This document shows, piece after piece, positions 47,701-61,881 of a DNA stretch of 64,000 nt. This DNA comes from Phoenix dactylifera. Taxonomy: Eukaryota; Streptophyta; Magnoliopsida; Arecales; Arecaceae. The notes beneath the pieces were generated by a model, which was given only the letters and a program-made list of their open reading frames with translations, was not told where the DNA came from and did no database searches. Position 1 is the stretch's first letter. The number at the start of each line of letters is the position of its first letter. The position numbers were made by a program, and so were the translations under genes. The stretch lies in contig NC_052397.1 of assembly GCF_009389715.1 (NCBI RefSeq), positions 14,952,129 to 15,016,128 of the forward strand, in the 5' to 3' direction.

Positions 47701-50700
47701 GGAGGTGCTGCAAGGGAGAGCCCATTGTCAACTGAAGATGACTCCCGTGCTTTGGGTAGTGGCAGCCAAAAATCATTCTGTCAGTCTGGTCAACAAACTC
47801 GTGGGTCCCACATACTCGAGTATCATCAAATTGGAAGTATGGGGATGAATGTTCAACCTTCTATCCTCCCTTTGCAGGCATCATACCCTCAAGGTCTGCC
47901 TCGATCAGTGATCCAAGGATCAAATCAGGAGCAAAGATATATTGGGCACTCGCAGTTTGCCGGCCCGGCTGTTTCGAATAATGTCATTGGCATGGCAAAG
48001 GTACTGATGTATTTAATGTGCTAGTTGATTTTATAACTGATGTCATTTATACTTCATCAAACCTCTTTCTTTCAGGTGTTAATGACACTTCTTCATTTAC
48101 AGGGAAACTTAACTAATTTACAGAGAAGTCCAAAAGGAGCAGAGGACATACAGTCTACAGGTACTGTACCAAGCCATGACTCTTCTGGGTATGCCTCCTT
48201 TGATGGATCAACTGCTCAAAATTCTCATAATAAAGGAATTGGTCAAACAAGGTAACTGGTAGCTTGAGATATTGCTATTTAATTACATTGTTATGATCTC
48301 TTCACTCCTCGTTTCAGATGTCTACATGCATGAATCTTATTACTGGCATTGAATATAGCTCCACTTCTTTTACTTTTATGTTGCTCATTTGATAAATATA
48401 TCAATTATGCATCAGATCTCAATGATATTTTTGTATGAAAACTTCCAATATGTCATTTGAAGACTTACCATCCTTTATGTCTTCACTTATCCATTTCCCA
48501 ATTTTTCGGGGATAAGCAACTTGTCATTGCCAGGATGAGAGCCCATTTCTGGCTGTGGTATTGGCCATTCCTTATATTAGGTATCTTTCTAAATAGTCAA
48601 ACCAATCTGATTTATTGCAGTCAGGATATGCTTGAGCTTCTTCACAAGGTGGACCAGTCAAGGGATGTCAAAGCTATTGCTACATCTGATGCACCCGAAG
48701 CAGCTGCTTCTGATATCTCTGCTTCTCGTCCTCAACTTGTTCACTCTTCTGCCTTACAAGGTTTTGGCTTAAGATTGGGTCCACCATCACAATGGCAACC
48801 AGTTTCAAACCAGCCTTCTCAGACTTCCTTACATGAGTTTAGTAGTAAGCAACTTGACCACGAATCGAGAAATAAAGATCGAACATGGTCAGCTTCTACG
48901 GCTTCAGTTCAACCTCTGCCTCATGAAGCATCTAAAATAGAACACTGGGACACTAGATGCAGTGTAACTGGACAAACATGCAGGGAAACCTCACAATCAT
49001 ATAGTCATGTCAACTCATCATCGACAGCTGCTTTAGATCTTTCTCATGCGGGATTCCAGTTACAGCAGCAGTTGCAGCAACACCACATGTCTATAGCATC
49101 TGGAAATGAGACAATGGAGTTATCTGCAAAAGTTTCTCTTGGCAGTCAAGCCAATGTAAATTCATCCATTAAAAATGTTCCTCTACTTAGACAGCCAAAT
49201 GAATCTCATGACAGAGTTTTAGCTGATCAACCTTTTCAGACATCAGTGCCTAATCTGGCTGGAAGAATTCCACCTTTCAGGCTTGCTTCCTCTGCTGATA
49301 CTCATGCACCTCCTGCTTCACCATTTTATTCTGCACAGACAGATCATTCCCAACCAATGGATGCAGGCTTTTCTCGTACTGGACATTCAGGCCAGCAACT
49401 CCCTGTAGTAGAACCTGGATCAGGTTCACAACCTTCTACATCAGGGATGCCTCAGCAAGTTGGCTTCTCAAAAATGTTGCATAAAGTATGGACAAATGTA
49501 TCAGCTCAACGTCTAGCAGGCGTCCAGCCTCACAAGCTTACTCCTGCTATACTTCAGTCGGTGATTTTATCAAGTAACAACAGGAATGCAGGTCCTTGGC
49601 GCCCACAGAAGGTGGATGATCAAAAACAAAAGGGAGAAAATGCTCCATCTGAGTCTGGTACATCTTCTGTCAAATCACCACAAGCCATCTATGGAGACGA
49701 ACATCCGGTCATGGATAGTTCCTTGCAACAACTATCTTCTGAGGGGTTGGATGTTGCTGCTAAGACAGGCATTGCATTCCAGGGGCAAGAACCCATGCGA
49801 AAGCATATGTTAGAAGGAAGTCCATGCGAAAACATCGCCACAGCATGTAACTCACCGATGGTACATGTTCCCCTTACAAATGCTGCATCTTCTAGTGGCG
49901 ATGTTGGGTTGTATTGGCACACTTCAGTACCTTCAGATGTTAACCAGCAAAATTACGCTCTGTTGCATCAGATGCAAGCCATGAAAGGTGCTTATTCTGA
50001 TCCAAGCAAGAGGCCCGGAAAAAGGCTTAAAGGGGCAGATTTTGGTTCTGATGCTTCACGGATGGACTGGAAAGCAGTTCAGGGGCTTGTTTATGGACAG
50101 AATGCAGCCTTCAGGGTTCCTGCAGATAGTGAACTGGGTGCAACTTCACACAGGTCATTCGCATCAGATGTTAAAATGCTCAGCTTTGCTTTAAGGGACA
50201 ATGAAGAGAGAAGTGCAAGCACATGTTCCCAGATCCCTGGTAGAGAAGCATCTTCTCAGGACATGCACATTGTAGGATGTCCTGATCTTCAAACTCACAT
50301 TCACTCTTCTTCTGCATGTTCTGCATCAGGTCTAACAGGAGAAAGCAAGCACCCGCAAATTAGTCCTCAGATGGCACCCTCCTGGTTTGGACAGTATGGA
50401 ACCTACAAAAATGGTCAGATTCTTGCAATGTATGATGGCCAGAGGACTATAAAACCTGCCACACCGCAGTTTAATTTCCCCAAAGCTTCTGGGAGCATGG
50501 ATAATAGTACCATAGTAGCTCAAAGAATGGATACAGGTCATGCTGGTGGTCTTGGGCGAAGTACATTATCTACGACCGTAGCTGCCAATGAATCATCTCC
50601 TAGTTGCCTGCCTGCTGATGTCATAGACCATGATATAGTTCCAAGAAAGAAGCGTAAAAGTGCAGCATCAGAGCTTCTACCATGGCATAAAGAGGTTACA

Positions 50701-53700
50701 AATGGTTCCCGTTGGCTGCAGACTATCAGGTGGTCGTTTCCATCAGTTTCAACTTTGTTTGATAAGTGCTAGTACTTCATTAATTATTGATTTACTTTAT
50801 TTTTGCCTTTTCCGTTCTTGGGAGCAATGTGATTTTGTTTGCAATCTTTCTAACAAGCAAATTTTTGAAATTGCGTACAGCATGGCAGAGCTGGAGTGGA
50901 CTCAAGCTTCCAATAGGTTAACTGAAAAGGTTTGTGAGTTGTCCATTTTGACTGCTATTAGTTCCTATATTGTAATCATATTCTTTATATCACTCAGTTT
51001 CTGATTATAGGTGGAGGATGAAGCTGAGATATTAGAGGATGGTTTGTCAGTGCCTCAACCAAGAAGAAGACTAATCCTCACAAGTCAGCTAATGCAGCAG
51101 CTTCTTCCTGCTATACCGGCTGCAATTCTTAAAACAGAAGCAACTTCAGCTTATGAAAGTTCAACATATTATGTTGCTAAATCAGCACTACTAGATGCAT
51201 GCAGCTTGATTGATTGCTCAGGAAGTGATTCCTGCATGCAGTTAGACAAGGAAAATATGTAAGGACATTCTTAGAAAATGAGCAAATTAGTATGTTTTGA
51301 AGATGTTAAATTGCTTTGTCTAACATATGAAGTATGGATAATATGCTAATTTTAATTGCTTGTTTATTGGAACAAATGTCATATTGATGCATTTGTTTTC
51401 TACGGAACCTTTGATAAAAACATGGCCATCTAAAGGCAATTGTTTTCCCCCTAATTTTGTAGGATATCAGAAAAACTTGAGACTTCGGAGAAAGTGGGAG
51501 ACAACATTTACTCCAAAGTTGTCGAGGACTTCATTGGAAGATCGAAGAAGCTGGAAAGTGAATTCTTAAGGTACGAGCAATTTTCAGTGCATGGAAAATC
51601 CTCTCTTGCCCTTTTTGCGACCAAGTTGATACTCTCTCGTGATTGTATTAATGACTACAGGGTCTCTGTTGATGTGCCATTTTTTTCTGATTAATCTATA
51701 TATATGTATATATTGGTTCAGTCATTTACTTGGCCTTAGCTGTTTGGAAGTTTAGTATTGGTTTTGCTGCTATTGATATCTTTATAATTAGATTAGACTG
51801 ACTGTGTTAGTCATGAAACATCTGTAAATTTCCATAGATCTGAGATCCCAGTACATTTTAATATAGCTTCCTATCTATGCATTTTTTCCCTTTTTTTGTA
51901 GATGACTTGCCAATTTGATCATTAATCGATGTGCTATGACATTTTTAATCCTTTTGGCAAGATTGCTTGTCAGTTCTGACTTATGATCAAATTTCCCATT
52001 CATCATGGGCCCATGTACTGTTTCGTATGGGTGCATACTCCTTGGAAAGCACTGCCTGTACCATCTTTATGGTATGAGGGTGCCTAATTTACCAGGATAT
52101 GTGCCTGTATTTCAGTATTTTAAACCCCACCTGTGTTGTTTGATATTACATTTAATTATTACAAAACTTATTTGTCAAATCTTTAGCCTTGCTCTCTGAC
52201 TGTATTCCTTGGTAACAAATTTTTGAGTTGCAGCAATTGTCTCAAGCATGTGGATATGACTTCATTTTCTTCTGAAAACTTGGGGTTTTAACTGAAGAAA
52301 AAGAAATCTTTAAGCTTCTAAAATACCGAGAACCTGGGTAATTGTTTGTATTTCTTTCTAAAATGGTTTTTAAAATCTGAAATTGATTGCTTAATCTGAA
52401 GTTAAGCTAGCCAAGGATTATCAATGCCAACGTTTCCTCATGTGAAGAGCGAGAGGCCTAATTTCTTGAAGCAATTTAAGGGTGATCAACTATGCTTTTA
52501 TTCATGGATGGTGATGACAGAGGATTATATTATTAAAGTTATGATTAAATGGTTTGATGATAGGTTAGTGCATGGTTGTCTAAAAGAAAAAAAAATTTCC
52601 AATTTTGAACTATGGCTCATCATTGTCTGTGTATGTTCATTCGTGTGTGGCAGTTTTGAAAGGATGGCTGCATTTTGTTTGAGCATGGATGGAAGTTCTA
52701 GCCACATATATCATATTGCACTATGACTAGGCTTCGGAGGAACAAACTGTTATGCATGCTATTTTGTTTTCACTTAATATCTGCATGTCTTCTATTTTAG
52801 AGATTTATATTAAGTGGTGCTTTTGGTAGACATAAGTAGAGAATAGGAATGATATTATTTGTGGATTTTGGTTTACTCTCTTATATTGGAAAAGAAACTG
52901 AACTGTGTAGATATTGCTTGAAACGGGTAAGTTTCCACTTTCCAGTATCATGAGCAATTGCTCTAATCCTGTATTATATTTATAATTTGTACCAAGAAGT
53001 CTATTTACTGCTTTACAAATGCTTTACTGCATTGCAGGTTGTTTTTTCCTTATTGTGTTCCTGCAGCAGCCTTGACATTGATTCAGCTATCCCTCATATG
53101 CTCTATTCTTTACCTTATAACATTTTGCCTTGCCATACGAAAAAGAAAAAAAAAGCTGAGCATGTACTGTAGAGCAATAAGTGGGTGTGACTATGTTTCA
53201 ACTAATGGTGAGCTTCGGAACTAAATGAGATTGAATATGTAGTATTGTTTGGAGATAACATGGGATTTTATAAAGACGTGATCTAATATGTAATTGGATT
53301 AGGGAACAGATTGCTTTAGAGAAAAGTAGCTTGAGATGTTCTTGGGGAGTCCTGAGGCAACGCTGCAGGAGATGGAAAGAGAAGATCTCCAAGTTTCAAC
53401 CAGTGATTATAAAGAAACAAGTGCAAACTTATGTTCTTTTTTCTAGTATAAAAGAGAATTCAAACACTAATGCAAGTGACCTACCGAAAGAGAAAAGGCA
53501 CCTGATGTTGTATAGAAGGCGAGAAAGGTGCTTCCTGAAATTATTAAGGGTGTGTTTGTAATGATTATCTCTTGCCTTAAGGTGATACATACATCTCAAC
53601 TGCCTTTTTGTGCTCTTCTTAGGTAAAGGAATCCACAATGATTTTCCATATTTGGAGCGCAAAATCATGTGCCACACAGGCAGCTATTGTAGTATCTTGA

Positions 53701-56700
53701 TTAGATCCAAAGGGTTTAGAATCATTGGTTTTTGGTGTTTGTGTGTGTCTTTGTTTGTAGCTGCAATTCTATACTTATTTGCATGGAATTCTGCAACAAA
53801 TTGGAGTCTTGAATTCCTAATTATTGTGAGGTAATTTCTCAACCCAATAAAGTGAAAACGTAAAAAAGAGAAAAATACTAGAGAGAAAGTCGCTTGCGCT
53901 TTATTTCTTAAACTGAAAATTACAACCATTAGATATATATTTAAAAATCATTAAACAATTGTTCGTTACTTTTTCTTATGAGTGCTTACCGATACCGGTT
54001 GCCTAGCGGTAGGGTATGGTACAGTATTGTGCTGTTCCATGCTAGGTCTGTATTGATATAGCCAGAGCTAGTGAGGGAGTAGAGGGAGAAGGAAAGACAG
54101 GAAAAGAGAGAAGGGAGGGGGAGGGGGAGAGAGATAGGCCGAGAGAGGGAGAGAGAGGGCTTTCGAGCCTCCTCTCCTTTGGCCGCATGAAAATAGGGTC
54201 AGAGCCCTTGTTTTGTTGAAAAGAGAGGGAGGGAGGGAGGGAGAGAGAGGGCTTCGAGCCTCCTCTCCTTTGGCCGTGCAATAGCCAGGGTGGAGCGCCT
54301 AAATCTTCCTTTCCATTGTTTCGCCCGATTTCTTGAATCGGGGGGGGGGGGGGGGGGGGGGGGGGTGCGGCGGCGTCCCAATCCACCCTTGGTACAGCTT
54401 GGTACTCTGTTCAGTGCGGTACAATATTCTTTGGCTGGACGTCTCTTAAAAAGTTTTTGTTGGAAAAATGAAAGAATCAAAACAACAAAATCTTGAGAAA
54501 ACTAATACTTCCAACAAAAATTAAACAAGAGAGGTGAAAAGGGAAAGTGTCAGCCACCGAAGGTGGCATCCATAATTGTGAGCAACCCCAATCTTATGGT
54601 TTCTTGGAATTACTTGAGTTTCAGTAGAATTTAGGGACCAATGATCAATAAATGAAATATAATTTGGTGTTACTTTTTCAAAGAATGTCGGATTCTGGGG
54701 ATGCTAGAACACAAAAATTTGAAGCAAGCATGCTATTGTCCATTTTTTATGAGTTTACGGGTGGTGCTGCACTCTGATGGTCATGCCACTGTCACCTTGG
54801 AAATGGTTGGAGAATCTTTTGACTATGATTGTTAATATGACTAAGAGGAGGCTTTTGAGAGGATTAGGAGCTTTCAATTGCCAACAACATGTTTATATGG
54901 GAAAGACGAAAGAGTTTGTTGCTTGTGCATGTTGCATATCTGAGAGCTGGGTGATCTGTCTACAATATATAAGTGGATTAATATCAGGTTTACCCTGCTT
55001 AATCTTTATTTGGAGCCTTCTGGACAACAGAAGGCTTGGATAATGTTCATGCGTGTATGATTTTTTGTTGTGACTTCTAGCAAGTTAGTGGAGAACTTCT
55101 ATGGAGATGCTTTTTTTTAGGGATTTATGGTTTGTTTTATGTACCACATAGGATCGTGGTTCTTTGCTCTTGTGGTCCTTTTATAGCTGTGCAATTCTTT
55201 CGACTTCCAATAGTAGGAATTTTGACATGTTGTCCCAACTAACTAGAACTTCATTTGTTGGGGCAGCTTGCGATTGTCATCCATCATAGGATGTAATTCA
55301 CTAGATCTATGAACTTCTTTGGTCCACTTAGTATCTGCTTTGATTGTCCGAGGTTGAGGAAGTCATGTGCTTCTACAATGTTATATGATTGCATTGTTTG
55401 AAACTTGTGCTCTAGAATGTTGTTTGGAAGATGTAGCATGTTAGAAGTAGGCAATAGTTGAAAGTGAGCACTCAGTTGCGGAGTTCAAGAATTGCGCACA
55501 TGCACCAAGAAAAGATGTACTGATGAGAAAATTGATTAAAATCCTATGGTTGTATGCAACAAGAAAGAGGTGTTGATTCATGCTTCATAAGGTGAATGAA
55601 AGCTGAAATGGATCTGAAAAAAACTTGCTTAAATGGAGGATTTAGCACTTTGAAAGGAATCAGTGGTTAAGGTTTCCGTAAAGCTCATATGAATCTGAGA
55701 AATTTTGTATGATCAGATTACTTAGAGATCCCAACTCTTCTGCTATTGTTGTTTCCTGACAAATAAAGGAACGGAAATCCAGAGGACGCTTGTGCCCATG
55801 GGCAGTATTTTTGGGGATCTCCTTTTATAAATTGTGAACACTGCTTTGTTATATGCTTTTTAGAACTTGTGGATTACTCGATTGGATAAATTGAAATGAT
55901 TTCTGTAGATAAAGTAGAACTTGGCAAGTGCGGTATATATGACTGGATAAATGACTTCGATTCATCAACTTTTAACTGCTTGGAATTAGGTTAGTACTGC
56001 CATTTTTTAAGAACTTTCTGGTTGCTTGTGTGCATAATGTATGGGATTGACTCAAGAAGAGAATTTATTCAATGGGTTCGTCTGATCCTATCACAAAATT
56101 AAGTGGAAAGAGTATTGTTGTCTGTGATTTCATCAACAGATATTCACTTGTTTTCTCTTTTCCAATATGTTTTTTAATTTATGCAATGGGCAGCATGATG
56201 CACATGATTGGTTGTGGAGGTACGAGTATTTGATGGTTACTTGTGATTTGATTATATGTGATTGCATTTGATAGGTTCAAGTGACAGAAGTATATGCTGG
56301 ATGCTTATGGTTCTCATTTCATAAAGCGTTTTCTATTGGTCTTTTGCTTTTTCAATTTTTTTTTTAAGTATAGGGAAAGGCACAGAGCATTTGATGGTTA
56401 CTTCTGATTATGGTTCTCATCCGATAAAAATATGTTCTGTTGGTCTTTTGCTTTCTTTTTCAATTTTTTGATTATAGGCGAAGGCGCATATGAACATGTT
56501 CAATTCTAGAGGGAGTTTTCTTCAAAAAGGACTAGTTCTTAAGGGTGTATTTGATGGATGACTATGATTTCATCAGCCAGTTAAATACTTAGGTTCAATC
56601 ACTGGATGTTTTGTTATCATTCTCATTTTCTAACTTTATTTGTATTGATAATTATGTATGCAACTTTCATCGGTTCACTAGGTGGTTGAAGGCAGATAAA

Positions 56701-57232
56701 TGCAATAGATGTATTCAATCAAACATGATCTCTCGCTCTCTCATTTTTTTTTTCTTTTTTGGGTTTACCATGCTTGCTGCAAGTATATCCACAAAATCTC
56801 CTTTTCAATCTTCCTTTTACATGGAGTTTTAATTTTGGGAATATATGTCATGTTGATATATTTGATCCTTCCATCTTCTGTTCCAAAATGTGATGTCTTT
56901 GCGCTTGAAGCTATGAAGGAGCCTGCGGATATCCAAAGATCTCTGTTATGTCACACTGATTTTCCTGTCTGCTCTTCTTAAATAGTTTCTCCTTATTTAC
57001 CAGGTTGGACAGGAGGACCGCCATGTTGGATGTACGACTGGAGTGCCAGGAGTTGGAGAGGTTTTCCATCGTCAACCGTTTAGGCAAGTTCCATGGTCGG
57101 AATCACACAGATGGAGTTGAGAGCTCATCGACTTCTGAAAATGCCCTCCGCAAAACATTTCCACAAAGATATGTTACTGCACTTTCCATGCCTGGAAATC
57201 TTCCTGAGGGGGTTTTCTGTTTGTCTCTCTAG
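44708..57232 (+). CDS. Plant-specific Gln/Ser-rich 'dentin sialophosphoprotein-like' protein (At5g07980-like)
   Basis: Coding exons: 44708-44896, 45204-48000, 48103-48251, 48621-50729, 50881-50929, 51011-51258, 51463-51570 and 57004-57232, all GT-AG and in phase from 45337 on. The expected start MPGNEIAEEVHNFFEQD (44708) matches this family's conserved N-terminus. Two single-base indels follow, at the AAA run 44759-44761 and the TTT run 45324-45326; between them the other frame reads EIGNGSWPNFNSNLQ across the exon junction. As written, the long uninterrupted frame starts at ATG 45337 and gives 1,851 aa. Features: Gln-rich stretch LQQLQRQQQLQQLDQ, long disordered Ser/Asn/Gln regions, SQDMLELLHKVDQSRD, the basic patch PRKKRKS (possible nuclear signal), MAELEWTQASNRLTEKVEDE (coiled-coil like), and the end PEGVFCLSL. 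Function unknown; known only as a plant family. The last intron is 5.4 kb. Confidence 0.85.
51571..53984. other. Last intron of the large gene, first part
   Basis: The 5.4-kb intron (51571-57003) starts here. AT-rich with no supported gene; small frames are chance. Confidence 0.5.
53985..54440. repeat. GC-rich dispersed repeat, copy 3, inside the last intron
   Basis: Left end CCGATACCGGTTGCC, GGTAGGGTATGGTACAG; right end TTGGTACAGCTTGGTACTC and GTGCGGTACAATATTC. Inside, GCTT(T)CGAGCCTCCTCTCCTT occurs twice in tandem (about 54162 and 54250), with AAATAGGGTC shared with the 15.4-kb copy and a poly-G run of about 26 near 54340. Insertion explains part of this intron's length. Its Pro- or Gly-rich frames are not genes. 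Confidence 0.6.
54441..57003. other. Last intron of the large gene, second part, with local duplication
   Basis: About 56305-56405 and 56405-56510 form an imperfect tandem duplication: TTATGGTTCTCAT(T/C)(T/C), T(T/C)TGTTGGTCTTTTGCTTT or TCTATTGGTCTTTTGC, CAATTTTTT, TATAGG.(A/G)AAGGC. No gene supported. Confidence 0.5.
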
Positions 57233-58472
57233 ATCATTTATTAATTGATTTTTTTTTTTTTAACCCCTGCCCCATTCTTTTCTACTCCCCATTTATAACA
57301 TTCCATAGGCACATACATGAACATGAGACCGGGGGGTTGGGGCGCGGGGGAGGAGGTAACGTTCCATATATAATATGAGGAAGCTGAGGCAACCTCATAG
57401 AGGTGCCCGCCTCTGAAACAAGTGCCGCTTGTGTTCTCTTTTGCCCGAAGCACAGGTCTCTGTATATTCGTGAAATTAAGGTAGGTTTGGTCTCGCATCA
57501 TTTTCCGGATGGAGAAGAGTTCAGCACCATTATATATTTCTCACATCATTTTGACTCAAAATGGATGAATTGAAGAGAGTGGGGATTGAAGAACTCTTCT
57601 CGCAGAGAACCAGTTCTCTCGGATATTTTATTGATATGCAATAGTCAATTGAATTCTTGTATAATGTATTAGTAGCATATACATGATCACTAATTTAGGC
57701 ACTAAACCCAAATTTTTGGAATCATAAAAGAAAACTTACTAAAATTCGCAAGACCTATAAACATATAGATTTGGTGAAAACTCAGTGTTGAAATATTTGA
57801 TTTTTAGATTCTCTGATCATGAGCTCTTTGGTGCAAATAAAATTAGCTATTATACTTGTCAACTATACCTTGTACTACATTGCCTCGTATGCAACAATTT
57901 CAGCCGTCCGACAAGCTTTGCTTGTGATTGGATGCTCTGGTCACGGTAGAAGCATGATAGAGCAACTGAAGGTTCCTAGCAGGTGATGTTAATCATATGT
58001 AAATCACTGATGAAGGTTCTATCACATCCATTACATTATCTTTGTGACTAATGATGCCTATCCTTGTCTGAAATACTGGCGCCCCTGGAGCATATGGTGA
58101 CCCTGCCACCCAAGCACCAGAATATGAAGATGCACCCTAAGCATTCATCTCTGAGGTTGTATAAGAGTTTAAGTGGTTTCATGTCATATCAATGGTTCAA
58201 TGTCCCATTTCAAAGCTACCAATAATTATTGGGAAGGAAACCTGATAGCAGATTGGCCTGCAAACTTGTGGTCTCCTTACAAGGGTGAAGTTGACTGGAT
58301 TGGGACCATTCCTCTAATCTTATATATTGACTTTAGGGTGGGTGAGAAAGTTGCTGGATTTAAAGTTCTTGAAATATGATGGGGATTTTGAAAGCTCCAT
58401 AGCAGAAATTTGGTGCCTTTATCATGCTTGTATCATCCCAGCTTCTCGGGTGGTAATTTCAAAATCATGCAA

Positions 58473-58505
<33 letters not shown>

Positions 58506-60680
58506 AAAAGAAAGAAAGAATAAGGATTACTAAAAATCAATAAATGTTATTTTTCTGAGAAAAAATTAAGGAAACAACAGTAAAAAATATTGAGTTATTT
58601 ATATCTAACGATATGAAAAACAAGAACAGGATGATATAAACAGTTAATGATCGCAAAAATAATACTACTAATAGCATCATTTCTTTGGAACTAAAATTTG
58701 TGGATAATAAGTCAAGGATTAAAAAAAAAAACTAATTCATCTATCATGGATGATTTGAAAAATCATTCCACCAATAGAAAATTTGTGAATTATTATTCAC
58801 ATGCCTAAACACAGCACGGAAAGCAATTGTTTTTCCCGCGTCTGAATTCTATATATTCTCAACTTGTTATGCTCGTGAATATGAACTGGTCTGTGGTTTT
58901 TTCGGTTGTCATGTTTCATTCCTAGGTTGCTGGACCTGCAACAATTCTTTTCTTGGAGCAATAAGCCGAGAGAGAGAGAGAGAGAGAGAGACAACCACAA
59001 AGTTTGCAGAGCTTGCAGGGAAATCTGACGTCTTCTGCCGGCCAATCGTGCCACTTGTCTCATCTTTGATGGCCAATGGCTACCTCCAGCCAGACCACAC
59101 CTTTTGGCCTGGAAAGGGCCGGGGAAAAGAACAGTAGGAAACCAACGAGCATTGAAAGTGGTTGCTACTGCAAAGGTGGCAGGGATTTGATACTGGTCAC
59201 GCCAATCACATCACATCTGTATATCTTTTAGCACGCACTTCGATACGCTCATGATTTCATTATTATTGCTTCAATATTACGTTAAAAAAAGACGATCGTA
59301 GCCGAAACAGTACGGATCCCTCTCTGTTCAGCTTTCAGGTGAGGGGAGAGAGAGAGGTAACGGCGTTACGACTTTATAATGGTTGTCAATTTCAGTGAAA
59401 CAAGTTCAAATCACAAGCTATTTATATAATTTAAAATTTTTAACTATAAAGATTCAATTGTTTTATTGAAAGGATTTTGCAAAAGGAAAAGTCAACTATA
59501 TCTTCACAATTGCAAAGAGAGGGTTTTTGTTTTAATTTTGCCTGCCATGAAGTGTCTGTCGTCATGCTTCTATTCTCAATTAAATGCATATGTTAGTTTA
59601 AGTCACTGGACACATATTGGAAACGGATACTTGTAACATATGTTTGTTATATTAGTCATGATAGCATTAGGGTCAATAAAACTTTAAATAGATTGTTCCA
59701 GGAAGAAAAAAAAGAGAGATCTTTTTCATAAATTTGATAATTAAGTAGACTCTCTCTAGAATTTTCTTAAATAATAACTTTCACTAGTTTATATTTTATT
59801 TTTAGAATTTAAAACTCTTATGTTGGTTTAAAATGAATATTCTATCTCACAAGCACCGGCGTTATCAATTATAGCCATTGTTGTAGAGTTATTTTTTGTT
59901 CCAATAGCTAATACATTTGGAGAAAAATTCACTCCTCCCGACCTCTCTCTCTCTCTCTCTCTTTTATTTCCAACTTTAAATTTTTATTTAGCTTTCTTAT
60001 CTCGAGTTATTCCCCGTGATCCACCTATGAGATCGCTTGCACCAGCTTTGGATTAAAGAAGATCGGCCATAAAATATAAGAAAGGAAAGGAATGGGGACA
60101 TAGCGAGTGACTCTCGATTCGCTGCTCTACATTTTGAGAAAGTGGAATAATAAAGCCCAATCAATTTTCCATATTTAGTTTTTGAAAATCCTTTCTCAAT
60201 TTCAATAAATTGTCGAAACTAAAAAAAATTCTAATTTTAATAATTTTTGAAAACCGAAATAGCCATGGCCATCAACATTGGCTCTATCGCTACTGCCACC
60301 AACACCCCATCAGTCTTTATTGATAATGCCACTGCCACTATGGTCACCATTGCCGCCGCAAAACTTAACCCAAATGACTACCACACAAGTTTTGGGTTTT
60401 GGTTAAAAAAAAAGAAAAGAAAAAGAGACTAGTTTTAGTTTTCATGAAAAATAAAAGTGATACCAAATACAACCTAGATTTGCTCAGGTTGAATTTGAAG
60501 ATAAATGATTCCAAAATAAAGATCCAAATTATTGAATGTCATGTACCACTTCTACATGACTTACAAACTGAAAACTAGACGTTATACGGTTTTCTTGCCG
60601 GTGCCTCAACTCATACTCAGTTCAAGATATTCCAAAACACATTTTCTTAAATTTGCATAGTATTTTCACATTGGTCAAAT
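57233..60680. other. 3'UTR of the large gene and intergenic DNA
   Basis: After the stop the sequence becomes AT-rich. Microsatellites: (AT)n at about 58469-58496, (GA)n at about 58971-58991, (CT)n at about 59945-59961. Short frames (for example 60247-60432) are compositionally biased and unassigned. Confidence 0.45.
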
Positions 60681-60691
60681 AGATAAACTAC

Positions 60692-60853
60692 GTATGTAGC
60701 TGCGTATGTAACTTGTCACTCCGGAGGCACCTTGTGGATTGATGATGGAGAGTTGCCCTTGGCACTTCGAGGTATCCTATTTTTTGACCTTATTGGGTGT
60801 ATCCGTTCCCGTCGGGTATAATACCCCCGTATTAGCCAAAAAAAAAAAAAAAA
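60692..60853 (+). mobile_element. 5'-truncated LINE-like retroposon with poly-A and 11-bp target duplication
   Basis: A 162-bp insert ending in a poly-A run of about 15 (60839-60853), preceded by GGGTATAATACCCCCGTATT. It is bounded by a perfect direct repeat AGATAAACTAC at 60681-60691 and 60854-60864. Poly-A plus a target duplication of this size is the signature of target-primed reverse transcription. I see no tRNA-like A and B boxes, so a truncated LINE 3' end is more likely than a SINE. The intact duplication suggests a fairly recent insertion. Confidence 0.8.
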
Positions 60854-60864
60854 AGATAAACTAC

Positions 60865-61881
60865 AAAGGTATCTGTAAGCCTAGACGAAACTTCCCCCTC
60901 TACTAAGTCTACTACCTTGTCACCAACTCAGCATCATCTTTGAAAGAAAGGCCAGGTTACTATTTTGTCTATCTTAACTCGTCAATTTTTCAAATGGATT
61001 CTTAACTAGTCAAATTTAATAGCCCACTGATATTAGCAGACAGAACTCTCCTCACATAATCTACAATTATGATGCTTCACTTCATGATGCCACCTTTGAC
61101 TCACTCAATCACCTCAAATTCATGACATGTTTCAAAAATGCCTCAAGAGGTAGCAATTATGTCTTAAAAATCTAAAATTGTCCAATTTGTGACCTACAAT
61201 ATACCTAAACGATCTTATCAAATCAGGCATGGCACTGAAATTTCCATTGTCATCTTGAAGTAAAATGTACAGCAGATGTGAAGTACTCGTTCAAGAATCA
61301 GAGCGGTGTGCCCTGGCAAACTAAACTACATTAAAAACAGGTAAAACCGAAGGCCAAGAATATACAAACAAGAAGTGGAGTCATTGGTGATAGTGTTTAA
61401 TTAAAAACAATGTCTACCTCAATTTAGAACTCTTGCTTGCTAATTCAATCATCAAGAAAACGAGGATCCTACTGATTCTGAGGAGCATACCTTTATGTAT
61501 CTGGTTTCAAATATTTTTCCCTGCAATTCATAATAAACCAACAAGAATTAGAATTTATAGGAGAAAAAGCAAGAAAGGAAAGACATTCAGTAGAATGATC
61601 ACTCGAAAACATTCCGCAGAGATGCTAATTGCTCGAGAGGCAAAAGAGCTCGCCATCAATGAGATACTTGAATAGTTCTAGTTGGAACCAAGGATGCACT
61701 GTACCATGTAGCTCATATCCATGCTTAAATGGTAGAATGCAGAAGAAGGAGAAGGCTGGAAATCTCTGAGAAGCCTATGCTTTTGTTATCCTTCACAACA
61801 ACAATCAGTTGGCTGTTCCATGTACCCCTGCTGTTCAGAGCACTCATTGCAAATTTTTCATGTTGCAGACGAAGAACATTT
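60865..61881. other. Intergenic DNA
   Basis: No gene supported; the right part could be the former 3' flank of the PPR fragment that follows on the minus strand. Confidence 0.45.

Noticed and set aside
57890-58140. Peptides ALLVIGCSGHGRSMIEQL and GAYGDPATQAPEYEDAP as exons of an unknown gene
   Set aside because: They are in separate short frames without convincing splice partners and no family was recognised; possible gene remnants but unsupported.
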